Assembly: GCF_900631615.1 (NCBI RefSeq)
Contig: NZ_LR131273.1
Coordinates: 496,001-560,000 of the forward strand
Source of the DNA: Tsukamurella paurometabola
Lineage (GTDB): Bacteria > Actinomycetota > Actinomycetes > Mycobacteriales > Mycobacteriaceae
Direction of reading: 5' to 3'
DNA length: 64,000 nt
The notes under the pieces were generated by a model. The model was given only the letters and a program-made list of their open reading frames with translations, made no database searches and was not told the origin of the DNA. Position numbers and translations under genes: made by a program. Of the stretch, positions 1 to 9,259 are shown one piece after another (position 1 is the first letter of the stretch; every line of letters begins with the position of its first letter).

Positions 1-788
1 TTGAGCGACGCGGCGAGGTCCCGCTCGGGCGCGCCGAACGCGGCGCCGCGGATGTTGAGCTCCGGCGCGTAGGTCGGGTGCTCCTCGATGGTCCAGCTGC
101 TGGCGATCGCGCCACCGGAGTAACCCCACAGGGTCACCGGGGTCTTCTCGTTCATCCCGAGGCGGGAGAAGTTCTCCACCGCGCGGATGCCGTCGAGCAC
201 GGCCCAGCCCGGCTGGCGCGGCGTGAGGAAGCGGTCGTCACCGCCGCCGTGGTCGGGCATCGCCACCGCCCAGCCCTCCTGCACGCCGAGGCCGGCGAAG
301 AGCAACTCGGCGCCGGGCATGCCGAAGGTGAGCGGCCCCTCCTTGGCGGCGAGGTCGATGGGACCGCCCTTGGTCGTCGCGTACGAGGCCTGGCAGATCC
401 GCAGCGTGGAGTCGGCGGCCGCCTGATAGGAGAGCAGCTTCGTGGGCTTCTTGCCGCGCGGCACCATCACCGTGGTCACGCTGAGGTCGGGCTCGCCGGT
501 CATTCCCGTCGTGCGGTAGGCGAGCTGCCAGGCGTCCACGTTGAGCGGCATCACCTGCAGCGACCGGATCGACGTCGTGCGGGTGCGCACGATCTCGCCG
601 GGCTTGAGCGATGCGAGGTTCGCGGGCCGGTCGTAGAAGGCGTCGGCGGGCGGAGCCGGCTCGACGATGGGCGGCAGCGCCCGGGCGCTCGGAGCGGTCA
701 CGACGCCCACGGCGATCACGAGGACGGCCCCGAGCAGCGCGGCGAGCGCCCGCGACCCCATCCGGAACGCTGATGTTTCATTCACCAT
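1..788 (-). CDS. Secreted lipase of the LIP family (3' end outside window)
   Basis: Secretory (triacylglycerol) lipase family, an alpha/beta hydrolase expected to cleave ester lipids outside the membrane. The N-terminus has a signal-peptide pattern: a hydrophobic run (ALAALLGAVLVIAVGVVTA) ending at a probable cleavage site near ARALPP. The nucleophile elbow GYSGGA, with the GxSxG serine, lies about 230 residues in. It is preceded by MPDHGGGDDRFL and followed by the helix typical of this family. The catalytic Asp and His would lie beyond the left edge. ATG at 788 is used; an in-frame ATG at 761 (MGSRALAALL) would give a tighter signal peptide. The gene runs leftward out of the window, so length and C-terminus are unknown. 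Family call is firm, substrate is not. Confidence 0.85.
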   Translation of the reverse strand, partial: MVNETSAFRMGSRALAALLGAVLVIAVGVVTAPSARALPPIVEPAPPADAFYDRPANLASLKPGEIVRTRTTSIRSLQVMPLNVDAWQLAYRTTGMTGEPDLSVTTVMVPRGKKPTKLLSYQAAADSTLRICQASYATTKGGPIDLAAKEGPLTFGMPGAELLFAGLGVQEGWAVAMPDHGGGDDRFLTPRQPGWAVLDGIRAVENFSRLGMNEKTPVTLWGYSGGAIASSWTIEEHPTYAPELNIRGAAFGAPERDLAASL

Positions 789-884
789 GAGCAAGGAATT
801 TAAAGTGACCCGCGTCACCTGTCAAGACCTGCGGCGACCGGGCTCACACATGATCGGCGACTGGGGCTCGCGCTCGCGGGACGC

Positions 885-965
885 CCCTAGCGGGACGGCC
901 GCCTCCCCAGGTCCATGGACGTGGGGAATGCACGACACGCGAGGGCGGTGCATGCCCCGCTAGGG
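885..965 (+). repeat. 81-bp inverted-repeat element, copy A
   Basis: Noncoding element bounded by CCCTAGCGGG on the left and CCCGCTAGGG on the right. It also holds an internal palindrome around GTCCATGGAC. A second 81-bp copy lies at 33135-33215 in the opposite orientation; by hand alignment 74 of 81 positions match. It lies between the convergent ends of no genes: on one side is the start of the lipase gene, on the other the end of the DUF1761 gene. The size and palindromic ends recall REP or MITE-like units. No clear target-site duplication is visible. Confidence 0.8.
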
Positions 966-975
966 ACGGCCGGGG

Positions 976-1362
976 TCAGTGCAGGAACCCCAGCACGACC
1001 GCGACGAGTGCCAGCTTGAGCAGCCAGTCGCCGGCGTGGATCGCGGCGGTCTGCCACGGGACGCGCTCCCAGATGATCGAGCCCGTGAGCAGGACCACCG
1101 GGAACGCGACCCACAGCACCAGGGCGAGCGCGAGGGAGCTCGGAAGCGCGAGCAGCGCTGACCGCTCGGCGATCCACGCGAAGCCGGCGGCGACCACCGC
1201 GGTGCGGACCAACTCCGCCACGACCTTGGCGGGCCCCGGCGTGCCGCGGTCGAGCGCGCGGTCGCCGAGCGCGCGCTGCTCGACCGGCGAGAGGAGCACG
1301 TAGTAGACCGAGCTCAGAACGAATGCCGCAAGGGCGGCGACGGCGATACCTGCGACGATCAT
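976..1362 (-). CDS. DUF1761 family membrane protein
   Basis: Protein of 128 residues with about four hydrophobic segments, including AGIAVAALAAFVLSSVYYVL at the start, LALALVLWVAFPVVLLTG in the middle and LALVAVVLGFLH at the end. The YYVLLSP region and the late W-rich loop (IIWERVPW) match the DUF1761 pattern, a small integral membrane family without known activity. ATG at 1362 has a strong ribosome site, AGGAGG, eight bases upstream. It is divergent from the TetR gene at 1432, with two operator-like palindromes between, so it is the probable target of that regulator. What it transports or modifies cannot be read from the sequence. Confidence 0.75.
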   Translation of the reverse strand: MIVAGIAVAALAAFVLSSVYYVLLSPVEQRALGDRALDRGTPGPAKVVAELVRTAVVAAGFAWIAERSALLALPSSLALALVLWVAFPVVLLTGSIIWERVPWQTAAIHAGDWLLKLALVAVVLGFLH

Positions 1363-1376
1363 GACGTCCTCCTTTT

Positions 1377-1423
1377 AGTACTAATGAGTACTCTACGTCC
1401 GAGCCTCAGTACTGTCCAGTACT
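1377..1423. promoter_or_regulatory. Two tandem TetR-type operators built from AGTACT
   Basis: The divergent gap holds four AGTACT hexamers, at 1377, 1387, 1408 and 1418. They form two interrupted palindromes of the same form, AGTACT-AATG-AGTACT and AGTACT-GTCC-AGTACT, whose centres are 31 bp apart, about three helix turns. This is the expected layout for binding of two TetR dimers that control both divergent genes. That the neighbouring TetR is the ligand is inference from position. Confidence 0.75.
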
Positions 1424-1431
1424 ATTTCGGC

Positions 1432-2091
1432 ATGGACAGCGCATCCGACGTACCGCGCCCGCGTGGCCGGCCCGGCGGCAGCAGCGGCGCCGACCTGCTC
1501 GCCATCGCACGCGACCTGTTCCTCGATCGCGGCTTCGCGGGCACGACGATGGACGCCGTCGCGGCCGGTGCCCGGATCTCGAAGCAGACCCTCTACCGGC
1601 AGTACCCGTCGAAGGACGGGCTGTACGCCGCGGTCGTCCGGGACTGGGTGGATCGCGGGCGCGACGCGATGCGCCCCCACCTCGACGCGCTGATCGCGAC
1701 CGACGACGTCGGCCGCGGGCTGCGCTCCCTGGCCCGAACGCTGCAGGCGGGCGTCCTCAGCGCCCCCGTCCTGCGGATGCGCACCCTGGTCGCCGCAGAG
1801 GCGCACCGCTTCCCCGAGGTGGCCGACGACTACGTGCGCCGCAGCTGGGACCGCAACCTGGCCCTGCTCGCGGACGCCCTCGCGCACCTCGCCGCGCGGG
1901 GTCTCCTGCGCATCGACAGCCCGGCCGTCGCCGCCGAGCAGTTCACCTGGCTCGCCCTCGCCGCGCCGCTCAACCGCCTCACGCTCACCGGGGGCCGGAC
2001 GGGCGGCACGCAGGAGGAATCCGACGCCGTCGCGGACGCTGCGGTGGCGACGTTCCTGGCGCGCTACGCCGCGCCCGGCTCCGGCGCGTGA
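1432..2091 (+). CDS. TetR family transcriptional regulator
   Basis: Regulator of 219 residues. Residues about 14-60 form the TetR helix-turn-helix ([20 protein letters not shown], then [17 protein letters not shown]). The C-terminal half is an AefR-like ligand-binding domain. An upstream in-frame ATG at 1384 exists, but that extension would be encoded by the operators at 1387-1423, so ATG at 1432 is preferred. No clear ribosome site precedes it, so the message may be leaderless. It probably represses itself and the divergent DUF1761 gene. It also sits just upstream of mfd, where M. tuberculosis has a TetR gene (Rv1019). Ligand unknown. Confidence 0.85.
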   Translation: MDSASDVPRPRGRPGGSSGADLLAIARDLFLDRGFAGTTMDAVAAGARISKQTLYRQYPSKDGLYAAVVRDWVDRGRDAMRPHLDALIATDDVGRGLRSLARTLQAGVLSAPVLRMRTLVAAEAHRFPEVADDYVRRSWDRNLALLADALAHLAARGLLRIDSPAVAAEQFTWLALAAPLNRLTLTGGRTGGTQEESDAVADAAVATFLARYAAPGSGA

Positions 2092-2143
2092 ACGGCACTC
2101 GGGCCCGTCGGCGCGTGTCGGACCGCGCCAATACACTGGTTCG

Positions 2144-5100
2144 GTGCCTGACGCCGCCCCCTCCTCCGTCCCAGCCCTCTCCGGACTGACCAGGGCGGTC
2201 GCCGCAGATCCGGACATCGCCGCCTTCGCCGACGCCGCGGGAAGGCCCGACCTCACGGTGACCGCGGTCGACGGTGCCCGCCCCTTCCTCGTCTCGGCGC
2301 TCGCCGACCGCGCACCGGTCCTCGTCGTCACCGCCACCGGCCGCGAGGCGGACGACCTGACCTCCGAGCTGAGGGAGATGCTGGGCAACGGTGCGGTGGC
2401 CCAGTTCCCCAGCTGGGAGACGCTGCCCCACGAACGTCTCTCCCCCGGCGCCGACACCGTCGGACGACGGCTCCAGGTCCTTCGCCGGCTCGCCCACCCC
2501 GAGGACGCCCAGTACGGCGAGCCGCTCCGGGCCGTGGTGGCGACGGTCCGCTCGCTGGTGCAGCCGATGGCGCCCGGCCTCGGCGACGCCCCGTCGATCA
2601 CGCTGCGCGAGGGCGTCGAGCACGACTTCGACCAGCTGATCGAGACCCTCGTGGAGCTCGCCTACACGCGGGTCGACATGGTGGGCAAGCGCGGCGAGTT
2701 CGCCGTCCGCGGCGGCATTCTCGACGTCTTCCCCACGACCACGGATCTCCCGGTGCGCGTGGAGTTCTGGGGCGACGAGATCACCGACCTGCGCGCCTTC
2801 TCGGTGGCCGACCAGCGTTCCCAGCCCGAAGTCGAGGTCGGAACCGTGCACGTGTACCCGTGCCGCGAGCTCCTGCTCACTGCGGAGGTCCGCGAGCGCG
2901 CCGCAGCACTGAAGGCCGAGCACGAATCCGACGCCGCCCTCGTGGAGATGCTGGAGAAGCTCTCCCAGGGCATCCCGGTCGAGGGCATGGAGGCGCTGAT
3001 CCCCGCCCTCATCCCGGGCGAGCTGCAGCTCCTCACCGACGTACTGCCCGCGGGCGCGCACACCCTGCTCCTCGACCCCGAGAAGATCCGCACCCGCGCA
3101 GCGGATCTCGGCCGCACCGGTCAGGAGTTCCTCGAGGCGTCGTGGACCGCGGCCGCGCTCGGCTCCGCGGCGCCACTGGACCCGACGGGGATGAACCTGG
3201 GTGCCAGCGCCTATCGCTCGCTCGACGAGGTGCACGACTCCGTCTCCGACGCCGGCCGCCCCTGGTGGACCGTCTCCCCGCTGGCGACGGGGCCGGACGA
3301 GGGGCCGGACCACCTGACGGTGCGCGCCGAGCACGCGCCCGCGCCCCGCGGCTCCGAGGCCGAGGCGGAGAAGCTGTTCGCGACGCTGCGCGCCCACGCC
3401 GCGGCGGGCGGGACCGGCGTGATCGTGGTCGCCGGACAGGGCACCCGCGCCCGTATCCTGGAGCGGCTGCGCGACGCGGAGGTCCCCGCCGCCGAGTTGG
3501 ACGCGGGCGCCGCGCCGCGGCCCGGCACCGTCGGCGTGCTGCGCGGCAGCCTGCAGACGGGCCTCACCGTGCCCGCGGAGAAGCTCGTGCTGCTCGCCGA
3601 GCCCGACCTCACGGGCAACCGGGTCGCGGGCGTCGGCGATGGCCGGAGACTGCCGGCCAAGCGCCGCAACCAGGTCGACCCGCTGGCCCTCACGGCCGGC
3701 GACCTCGTGGTGCACGACGAGCACGGCATCGGCAAGTTCGTCGAGATGATCGAGCGCACCGTCGCGGGCGCCCGTCGCGAGTACCTCGTGATCGAGTACG
3801 CGCCCGGTAAGCGCGGCCAGCCGGGCGACAAGCTCTTCGTCCCGATGGAGTCGCTGGATCAGCTCTCCCGGTACGTCGGCGGCGAGATGCCGGCGCTGTC
3901 GAAGATGGGCGGCAGCGACTGGCAGAACACCAAGCGCAAGGCGCGCAAGGCCGTCCGCGAGATCGCGGGCGAGCTGGTGCAGCTCTACGCGGCCCGCAAC
4001 GCCGCCCCGGGCCACGCCTTCGCGCCCGACTCCCCGTGGCAGCGCGAGATGGAGGACGCCTTCCCGTTCACGGAGACCGTCGATCAGATGACGGTGATCG
4101 GCGATGTGAAGGCCGACATGGAGAAGCCCGTCCCCATGGACCGCGTGGTGATCGGCGACGTGGGCTACGGCAAGACGGAGATCGCCGTGCGCGCCGCCTT
4201 CAAGGCCGTACAGGACGGCAAGCAGGTCGCTGTGCTCGTGCCCACCACCCTTCTCGCGCAACAGCATCTGAAGACGTTCGAGGAGCGGATGCAGGGCTTC
4301 CCCGTCACGGTCAAGGGGCTGTCCCGATTCACCGACAAGCAGGAGACGCAGGCCGTGCTCGAGGGCCTCGCCGACGGCAGCGTCGATGTGGTGGTCGGCA
4401 CGCACCGACTCCTGCAGACCGGCGTGCGCTGGAAGGACCTGGGCCTCGTGATCGTCGACGAGGAGCAGCGCTTCGGCGTCGAGCACAAGGAACACATCAA
4501 AGCGCTCCGCACCAACGTCGACGTGCTCACCATGAGCGCCACCCCGATCCCGCGCACGCTGGAGATGAGCATGGCCGGCATCCGCGAGATGTCCACCATC
4601 CTCACCCCGCCCGAGGAGCGGCACCCGGTGCTGACCTACGTCGGCGCCTACGACGACAAGCAGGTGGCCGCCGCCATCCGCCGCGAGCTGCTGCGCGACG
4701 GCCAGGTCTTCTACGTGCACAACCGCGTCAGCTCGATCGACCGGGCGGCCAAGCACATCCGCGACATGGTGCCCGAGGCGCGGGTCGTGGTCGCGCACGG
4801 ACAGATGGGCGAGGAGGCCCTCGAGAGCACGGTCCAGGGCTTCTGGAACCGCGAGTTCGACGTGCTCGTGTGCACCACGATCGTCGAGACGGGCCTGGAC
4901 ATATCCAACGCGAACACGCTCATCGTGGAGCGGGCCGAGAACCTCGGCCTGAGCCAGCTGCACCAGCTTCGCGGGCGCGTGGGCCGCTCCCGCGAGCGCG
5001 GTTATGCGTACTTCCTCTACCCGTCGGAGAAGCCGCTCACCGAGACCGCCTACGACCGGCTGGCGACCATCGCGCAGAACAACGACCTCGGCGCCGGTAT

Positions 5101-5797
5101 GGCGGTGGCGATGAAGGACCTCGAGATCCGCGGTGCCGGCAACGTTCTCGGTGCGGAGCAGTCCGGCCACGTCGCCGGCGTCGGCTTCGACCTGTACGTC
5201 CGGCTCGTCGGCGAGGCCGTCGAGGCCTACCGCGCCGCCGCCGACGGCAAGCCGATCACCGTTCCCGAGGAACAGAAGGAGGTGCGCATCGACCTGCCCG
5301 TGGACGCGCACATCCCACCCGACTACGTCACCAGCGACCGGCTGCGGCTCGAGGCCTACCGGAAACTCGCGGCGGCGCACGACGACGCGGCGGTCGCCGA
5401 AGTGCTCACCGAGCTCACCGACCGCTACGGCCCGCCGCCGGTCGAGGTGGAGCGGCTCGCCGCGATCGCCCGGCTGCGCTCGCTCGCGCGGAACGCGGGG
5501 GTCACCGAGATCACCGTCACCGGAACCAATCTCCGGATCGCGCCGATGGAACTGCTGGACTCGCAGCAGATGCGCCTCAAACGCCTGTACCCGGGCGGCT
5601 CGTACCGCGCCGCGACCCGCACCGTCACCTTCCCGCTCCCCCGGGTCGGCGGGGGCGGCGTCGGCAGCGAGCGGGTGCGCGACATCGAGGTGCTGCAGGC
5701 GGTCGCCGACTTCCTTGCGGCGATGGACGGTAAGGGCGCCGGGTACTGGCGGCTCGACCAGCCGCCCCGCGCCGTCGCGACGGCGGACGCCCCGTGA
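2144..5797 (+). CDS. mfd: Transcription-repair coupling factor Mfd
   Basis: DNA translocase that removes RNA polymerase stalled at lesions and recruits UvrA. The 1217 residues match the usual length. The N-terminal UvrB-like module is followed by the RNA polymerase interaction domain near residue 515 ([17 protein letters not shown]). The superfamily 2 motor has Walker [10 protein letters not shown] near 669, the DEEQ box ([10 protein letters not shown]) near 770, and motif VI with RGRVGRS near 945. The C-terminal TRCF domain starts near 1050 ([13 protein letters not shown]). GTG at 2144 is the start. The stop overlaps mazG by GTGA, so the two are translationally coupled. Confidence 0.98.
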   Translation: MPDAAPSSVPALSGLTRAVAADPDIAAFADAAGRPDLTVTAVDGARPFLVSALADRAPVLVVTATGREADDLTSELREMLGNGAVAQFPSWETLPHERLSPGADTVGRRLQVLRRLAHPEDAQYGEPLRAVVATVRSLVQPMAPGLGDAPSITLREGVEHDFDQLIETLVELAYTRVDMVGKRGEFAVRGGILDVFPTTTDLPVRVEFWGDEITDLRAFSVADQRSQPEVEVGTVHVYPCRELLLTAEVRERAAALKAEHESDAALVEMLEKLSQGIPVEGMEALIPALIPGELQLLTDVLPAGAHTLLLDPEKIRTRAADLGRTGQEFLEASWTAAALGSAAPLDPTGMNLGASAYRSLDEVHDSVSDAGRPWWTVSPLATGPDEGPDHLTVRAEHAPAPRGSEAEAEKLFATLRAHAAAGGTGVIVVAGQGTRARILERLRDAEVPAAELDAGAAPRPGTVGVLRGSLQTGLTVPAEKLVLLAEPDLTGNRVAGVGDGRRLPAKRRNQVDPLALTAGDLVVHDEHGIGKFVEMIERTVAGARREYLVIEYAPGKRGQPGDKLFVPMESLDQLSRYVGGEMPALSKMGGSDWQNTKRKARKAVREIAGELVQLYAARNAAPGHAFAPDSPWQREMEDAFPFTETVDQMTVIGDVKADMEKPVPMDRVVIGDVGYGKTEIAVRAAFKAVQDGKQVAVLVPTTLLAQQHLKTFEERMQGFPVTVKGLSRFTDKQETQAVLEGLADGSVDVVVGTHRLLQTGVRWKDLGLVIVDEEQRFGVEHKEHIKALRTNVDVLTMSATPIPRTLEMSMAGIREMSTILTPPEERHPVLTYVGAYDDKQVAAAIRRELLRDGQVFYVHNRVSSIDRAAKHIRDMVPEARVVVAHGQMGEEALESTVQGFWNREFDVLVCTTIVETGLDISNANTLIVERAENLGLSQLHQLRGRVGRSRERGYAYFLYPSEKPLTETAYDRLATIAQNNDLGAGMAVAMKDLEIRGAGNVLGAEQSGHVAGVGFDLYVRLVGEAVEAYRAAADGKPITVPEEQKEVRIDLPVDAHIPPDYVTSDRLRLEAYRKLAAAHDDAAVAEVLTELTDRYGPPPVEVERLAAIARLRSLARNAGVTEITVTGTNLRIAPMELLDSQQMRLKRLYPGGSYRAATRTVTFPLPRVGGGGVGSERVRDIEVLQAVADFLAAMDGKGAGYWRLDQPPRAVATADAP

Positions 5798-6756
5798 GCG
5801 GCGCGCGCGGCACCGTCGTCCTGCTCGACCCCGAGCTGCCCACCCTGCTGCCCGTCGCGGCCCTCGGCCGGCTCACCGGCACCGTGTACTACACGGAGGA
5901 GCTGCCGGTGAAGCTCGCCTGGCACCTGCCCGACGGCCGCCCGGCCCTCGGCGCGGACATGCCCGCCGGCGCGACCCTGCTCACCACTGACGGGGAACAC
6001 CCGGCCGCCGCCGCGCTGCGGACGGCCGGCGCCGACGTGATCACCGCGCCGCGGCCCGCCGGGCTGGCCGTCCTCGACACCGTCGAGCTGATCGATCGGC
6101 TGCGGCGCGCGGGACCGTGGGAGTCCGAGCAGACGCACGCCAGCCTGCTGCGCTACCTCGTGGAGGAGACCTACGAGGTGGCCGACGCGGTCGCAGCGCT
6201 CGACTCCCCGGAGGACGGGGCGGCCGCCGCGGACGAGCTGCGCAGCGAGCTCGGTGACCTGCTCCTGCAGGTGGTGTTCCACTCCCGCATCGCGGAGGAG
6301 GGGCCGCACCCCTTCGGCATCGACGACGTGGCCCGCACCCTGTCCGCGAAGGTGCGTCGGCGCACGCCGCACCTCGCCGACGGTGCCGAGGTCGACGTGG
6401 CGACGCAGGCCGAGAACTGGGAGCGGCAGAAGCGGCTCGAGCGCGGCGACCGCGCCTCCGTCCTCGACTCGATCTCCCTCGGCCAGCCCGCGTTGGCGCT
6501 GGTGGCGAAGGTCTTCGAGCGGCTGCGCACCGTCGACTTCCCGGCCGAGCTGGTGCCGGAGGACGTGCGGACCGTCACCGTCGACCCGACGGAACCGGAC
6601 GCGTCGTACGAACTGGACTACCGGCGGCGGGTCCTGGCCTTCATGGACCGGGTGCGCCGGGCCGAGGCCGCGATGGCCTCCGGCGAGGTAGACTCATGGG
6701 TCACCGCCTGGGGGGCCGGTCACGCCGGGAACCCCGAGGCACGACCCGGACGTTGA
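5794..6756 (+). CDS. mazG: Nucleoside triphosphate pyrophosphohydrolase MazG
   Basis: Hydrolyses NTPs and dNTPs to monophosphates and pyrophosphate, clearing damaged or excess nucleotides. The 320 residues fit the mycobacterial type: an N-terminal domain of about 90 residues and one MazG domain. The metal-binding helices are [15 protein letters not shown] near residue 115 and [15 protein letters not shown] near 150, giving the EExxE...ExxD pattern. GTG at 5794 overlaps the mfd stop. Order mfd-mazG-lpqU is the same as Rv1020-Rv1022 in M. tuberculosis. The link between repair and pool clean-up in one transcript is suggestive only. Confidence 0.95.
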   Translation: MSGARGTVVLLDPELPTLLPVAALGRLTGTVYYTEELPVKLAWHLPDGRPALGADMPAGATLLTTDGEHPAAAALRTAGADVITAPRPAGLAVLDTVELIDRLRRAGPWESEQTHASLLRYLVEETYEVADAVAALDSPEDGAAAADELRSELGDLLLQVVFHSRIAEEGPHPFGIDDVARTLSAKVRRRTPHLADGAEVDVATQAENWERQKRLERGDRASVLDSISLGQPALALVAKVFERLRTVDFPAELVPEDVRTVTVDPTEPDASYELDYRRRVLAFMDRVRRAEAAMASGEVDSWVTAWGAGHAGNPEARPGR

Positions 6757-6799
6757 GATCGCGTCCCCAGTTTTCGGCGAGAGAGTTCACGGCAGGATC

Positions 6800-7528
6800 A
6801 TGGTCAGTTCCCGCATGCGCGCAGCGGTGGTCGCCGTAGGTGCGGCGACGGTGCTCGCCGGGTGCGGCGCGATCGATCCGCGCCCCGACATCCCACAGGG
6901 CATCCCGCCCGGTGCGGGCGCGCCCGTGCCGTACATCAACGTCAACGGACCGGGCCGCACGTCGGACCTGCTCCGCGATTGGGCGACGCCGATCAGCGTG
7001 GCGACCGGCATCCCGGTGATCTCGCTCGAGGCGTACGGCAATGCGGCCGAGGCGCTGCGGCAACGCACGCCCGAGTGCGGCATCGCATGGACCACGCTGG
7101 CCGGCATCGCCTTCATCGAGAGCAAGCACGGCACGTACCACGGCGCGACGATCGCACCCGACGGCAAGGTCTCACCGCCGATCCGCGGCGTGCCGCTCGA
7201 CGGGACCAACGGGAACCAGGAGATCCTCGCGACGGGGACCGACCCGCACCGGCCGAACGCCAAGTACGACGCCGCGATGGGTCCGTTCCAGTTCATCCCG
7301 GAGACGTGGCAGCGCTTCGGCGTGGACGCCAACGGCGACGGCAAGGCCGACCCGGACAACATCGACGACGCCGCGATGACCGCGGCGCGCTACCTGTGCG
7401 TCTCGGGCAAGGACCTGACGACGGCGAAGGGCTGGGAGAAGGCCGTCATGGTCTACAACCAGTCCCGCAAGTACGTGCTCGACGTGCGCGACGCCGCGGC
7501 CGCCTACTCGGTGAACGTGCAGCCGTAG
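6800..7528 (+). CDS. lpqU: Lipoprotein lytic transglycosylase, LpqU type
   Basis: Cell-wall enzyme of the SLT_2 (MltB-like) class, expected to cleave peptidoglycan glycan strands. The N-terminus has a lipoprotein signal: basic SSRMR, a hydrophobic core and the lipobox LAGC, placing acylated Cys near residue 22. The catalytic region has AFIESKHGTYHG with the likely acid Glu, then GPFQFIPETWQRFGVDANGD near residue 155 and AARYLCVSGKDL near 195, all typical of the family. Length is 242 residues. It lies downstream of mazG as lpqU does in mycobacteria, but the enolase gene that follows there is missing here. Confidence 0.88.
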   Translation: MVSSRMRAAVVAVGAATVLAGCGAIDPRPDIPQGIPPGAGAPVPYINVNGPGRTSDLLRDWATPISVATGIPVISLEAYGNAAEALRQRTPECGIAWTTLAGIAFIESKHGTYHGATIAPDGKVSPPIRGVPLDGTNGNQEILATGTDPHRPNAKYDAAMGPFQFIPETWQRFGVDANGDGKADPDNIDDAAMTAARYLCVSGKDLTTAKGWEKAVMVYNQSRKYVLDVRDAAAAYSVNVQP

Positions 7529-7538
7529 CGGCCCACTC

Positions 7539-7555
7539 GGCGCCTATTCGGCGCC
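7539..7555. terminator. Possible bidirectional hairpin between lpqU and merR
   Basis: GGCGCC-TATTC-GGCGCC forms a six-pair stem with a five-base loop, eleven bases past the lpqU stop and overlapping the end of the convergent merR gene. There is no T tract. A terminator role is only inferred from position. Confidence 0.35.
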
Positions 7556-7846
7556 GGCTCGGCAGGCGTCGAGCTCCGCCCGCAGCGCCGCGCACTCGTC
7601 CTCGAGGGCCAGGATGCGGTCGACACCAGGGAGATTGACCCCCGTGGCGACGAGGTCGGTGATGCGGCGAATGCGTGCGATGTCGTCCTCGCTGTAGCGG
7701 CGGGTGCCGCCCGCGGTGCGCTGCGGCTGGATCAGGTTCCGCCGCTCGTAGAGTCGGAGCGTCTGAAGGCCGACCTGTGACAGTTCGGACGCCACCGAGA
7801 TGCTGTACACGCCGAGGTCGGAGCGCACGCGATGGGACTGGGTCAT
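7544..7846 (-). CDS. MerR family regulator, HspR-like
   Basis: Regulator of about 100 residues. The winged helix begins at YSISVASELSQVGLQTLRLY (near residue 14) and continues with RRNLIQPQRTAGGTRRYSED, the MerR DNA-binding signature and closest in style to HspR. VATGVNLPGVDRILALEDE resembles the HspR segment that joins the HTH to a short coiled coil. There is no effector domain and no Cys cluster, so metal sensing is unlikely. ATG at 7846 is used; a GTG shortly upstream is possible. A palindrome at 7905-7922 in its promoter may be its own operator. It probably controls a stress response, and the leftward cluster upstream is the closest candidate. Confidence 0.8.
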   Translation of the reverse strand: MTQSHRVRSDLGVYSISVASELSQVGLQTLRLYERRNLIQPQRTAGGTRRYSEDDIARIRRITDLVATGVNLPGVDRILALEDECAALRAELDACRAGAE

Positions 7847-7904
7847 CGCACGCACACCTCCTTCGCACCGTCGCTCCACTGCTGTGCCCGTCGGGAGCGA
7901 AAAC

Positions 7905-7922
7905 CTACACCCTCCACTGTAG
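7905..7922. promoter_or_regulatory. MerR-type operator candidate
   Basis: CTACA-CCCTCCAC-TGTAG is an 18-bp inverted repeat about 60 bp upstream of the merR start. The GGAGGGT-like core is typical of MerR-family promoters, where the site lies in a long -35/-10 spacer. Binding by the neighbouring protein is inference. Confidence 0.5.
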
Positions 7923-7968
7923 ATCCTGGCGACCGCCGCGGCGTGGACCCCCGCCGCCGTCACCCGCG

Positions 7969-8003
7969 GATCGTCCCCGCGGATCGGCTCCGCGGGGACG
8001 ATC
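7969..8003 (-). terminator. Strong hairpin at the end of the 8002-9689 cluster
   Basis: GATCGTCCCCGCGG pairs perfectly over 14 bases with CCGCGGGGACGATC around a seven-base loop. It starts at the stop codon of the 8002-8340 gene in the leftward direction. There is no U tract, as is common for actinobacterial terminators. Confidence 0.75.
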
Positions 8004-8340
8004 AGGCGTGCGGGACCTCGGTGAGCGGCGGGAGGTCGCCGACCGCCGCGTCGTAGGCGTCGATCAGCCACGCCGCCGAGCGGTCCGCCACCTGGACGGC
8101 CGCAGTGTCGGCCAGGGCCCCGTCGAAGAACCGGACCCGCCAGGGTGCGCCCGCGTCCTCGTCGGCCAAGCCGGTCTCCGCGTCGGTGTTGGTCGCGAGC
8201 AGGTAGCGACCGAGCTCGAAGTCGACGCGCAGTGCGTACTGCCCGCCGAGGTTCTCGACGCGGGCGCTCCGCTGCGTCGAGACCTCCAGCGCGTGCAGCG
8301 CGTCGGTGTAGCGCCCGGTGAACTCTGGCCTGCGGGGCAC
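8002..8340 (-). CDS. Hypothetical protein, 112 residues
   Basis: I do not recognise a family. The protein is soluble, acidic and has no signal peptide or membrane segment. Its centre (GGQYALRVDFELGRYLLAT) alternates polar and hydrophobic residues as in a beta sheet, followed by WRVRFFDGAL. The start is GTG at 8340 with no clear ribosome site. It is the last gene of the leftward cluster with the DoxX gene, 57 bp away, and is closed by a strong hairpin. Codon use is like its neighbours. Confidence 0.55.
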   Translation of the reverse strand: MPRRPEFTGRYTDALHALEVSTQRSARVENLGGQYALRVDFELGRYLLATNTDAETGLADEDAGAPWRVRFFDGALADTAAVQVADRSAAWLIDAYDAAVGDLPPLTEVPHA

Positions 8341-8397
8341 GGCGTCTCGATTCTGCTCGACCTACCGCGGCCGCGATCCGGGCCGGGCGGCCCCACG

Positions 8398-9225
8398 TTA
8401 CGCGACCCGGGCCCGTTTCTTCCTGTCCGCCACCGTCGCGGACGCCTCGTCCCGCAGGGCATGCAGACGGTCCCCTGCCTTTTCGGCGAGACCGGCCGCG
8501 GTGTCCGCCGCGTCGGCGAGGACCGGTCGCGCGCGGTCCACCGCGTCGTCGACGACCGGCTTCACCTTGTCCGCGGCGTCGGCGATCGCAGGTTTGGCAC
8601 GCTCGACGGCATCGGCGATCGCGGGCTTCGCCTTCTCGACGGCCCCCGCGACGGCGGGTTTCGCCCTGCCGATCGCGGCGGCGCCGTACTCCTGGGCGGC
8701 ATGGGCCCTGTCCTGCCAGGTGTCGCCGTCGTCGTGGCCGGGCGTGATCGCCGCGACGGTGTCGGAGACTCGCGCGGAGGCGCGCTCCGCCGCCCGGCGG
8801 GCGCGCCACGTGACACCCGGCTTGCCCTCGGTGTCGAAGCCCGCGATCAACAGGCCACCCAGCAGCGACAGGTTCTTCACGAAGTGCAGCTGCTGCTCGC
8901 GGCGCGCCTCCGGGTCCGCCTCCGCCCAGAACGGGTGGTCGACGACCGTCGCGGGCACGAGGGTGCCCGCGAGGGCCAGCGAGGCGGCCCGCGGCGCCCG
9001 CCCGGTGGCGAGCAGCAGGCCGCCGCCGAGCTGGACACCCGCGTTGATCCGCACCCAGCTCCGGGCGCTCGTCGGGATCGCCGTCGAATCCGGAAGGGCC
9101 TCAGTGGCCTTCTCCACCAGCGGGGCGACGGTGTCCGCCTTCCGCCCGGGGTCGCTCGTCAGGCCGGTGTACCCGGTGTAGACGAAGATCGAACCGAGCA
9201 GGGGTCGCGCGATCCGTCGAATCAT
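8398..9225 (-). CDS. DoxX family membrane protein with amphipathic repeat tail
   Basis: Residues 1-140 form a DoxX-type membrane domain (PLLGSIFVYTGYTGL, a PAT/VVDHPFW loop, FVKNLSLLGGLLIAGFD). The remaining 135 residues are charged and Ala-rich, with a repeating unit of about 11 residues such as AKPAIADAVER and VKPVVDDAVDR, at least five times. Such repeats form amphipathic helices, as in LEA and apolipoprotein-like stress proteins. DoxX proteins are usually near 130-150 residues, so this is a long fusion. It follows csbD by 34 bp on the same strand. A role in membrane or redox stress is inferred from the family and the CsbD neighbour. Confidence 0.78.
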   Translation of the reverse strand: MIRRIARPLLGSIFVYTGYTGLTSDPGRKADTVAPLVEKATEALPDSTAIPTSARSWVRINAGVQLGGGLLLATGRAPRAASLALAGTLVPATVVDHPFWAEADPEARREQQLHFVKNLSLLGGLLIAGFDTEGKPGVTWRARRAAERASARVSDTVAAITPGHDDGDTWQDRAHAAQEYGAAAIGRAKPAVAGAVEKAKPAIADAVERAKPAIADAADKVKPVVDDAVDRARPVLADAADTAAGLAEKAGDRLHALRDEASATVADRKKRARVA

Positions 9226-9259
9226 GTCCAGCTCCCATCGTCGTCGGGGTCTCGGGCGG

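Noticed and set aside
1985-5380. Very long open frame on the minus strand opposite mfd
   Set aside because: It is a by-product of high GC codon use. Its protein is Arg/His/Leu/Val-rich without domains, while the plus strand encodes a full Mfd.
8490-8690. CRISPR-like or tandem DNA repeat
   Set aside because: The periodicity is at protein level (11-residue amphipathic units in the DoxX tail); the DNA units are diverged and there are no spacers.
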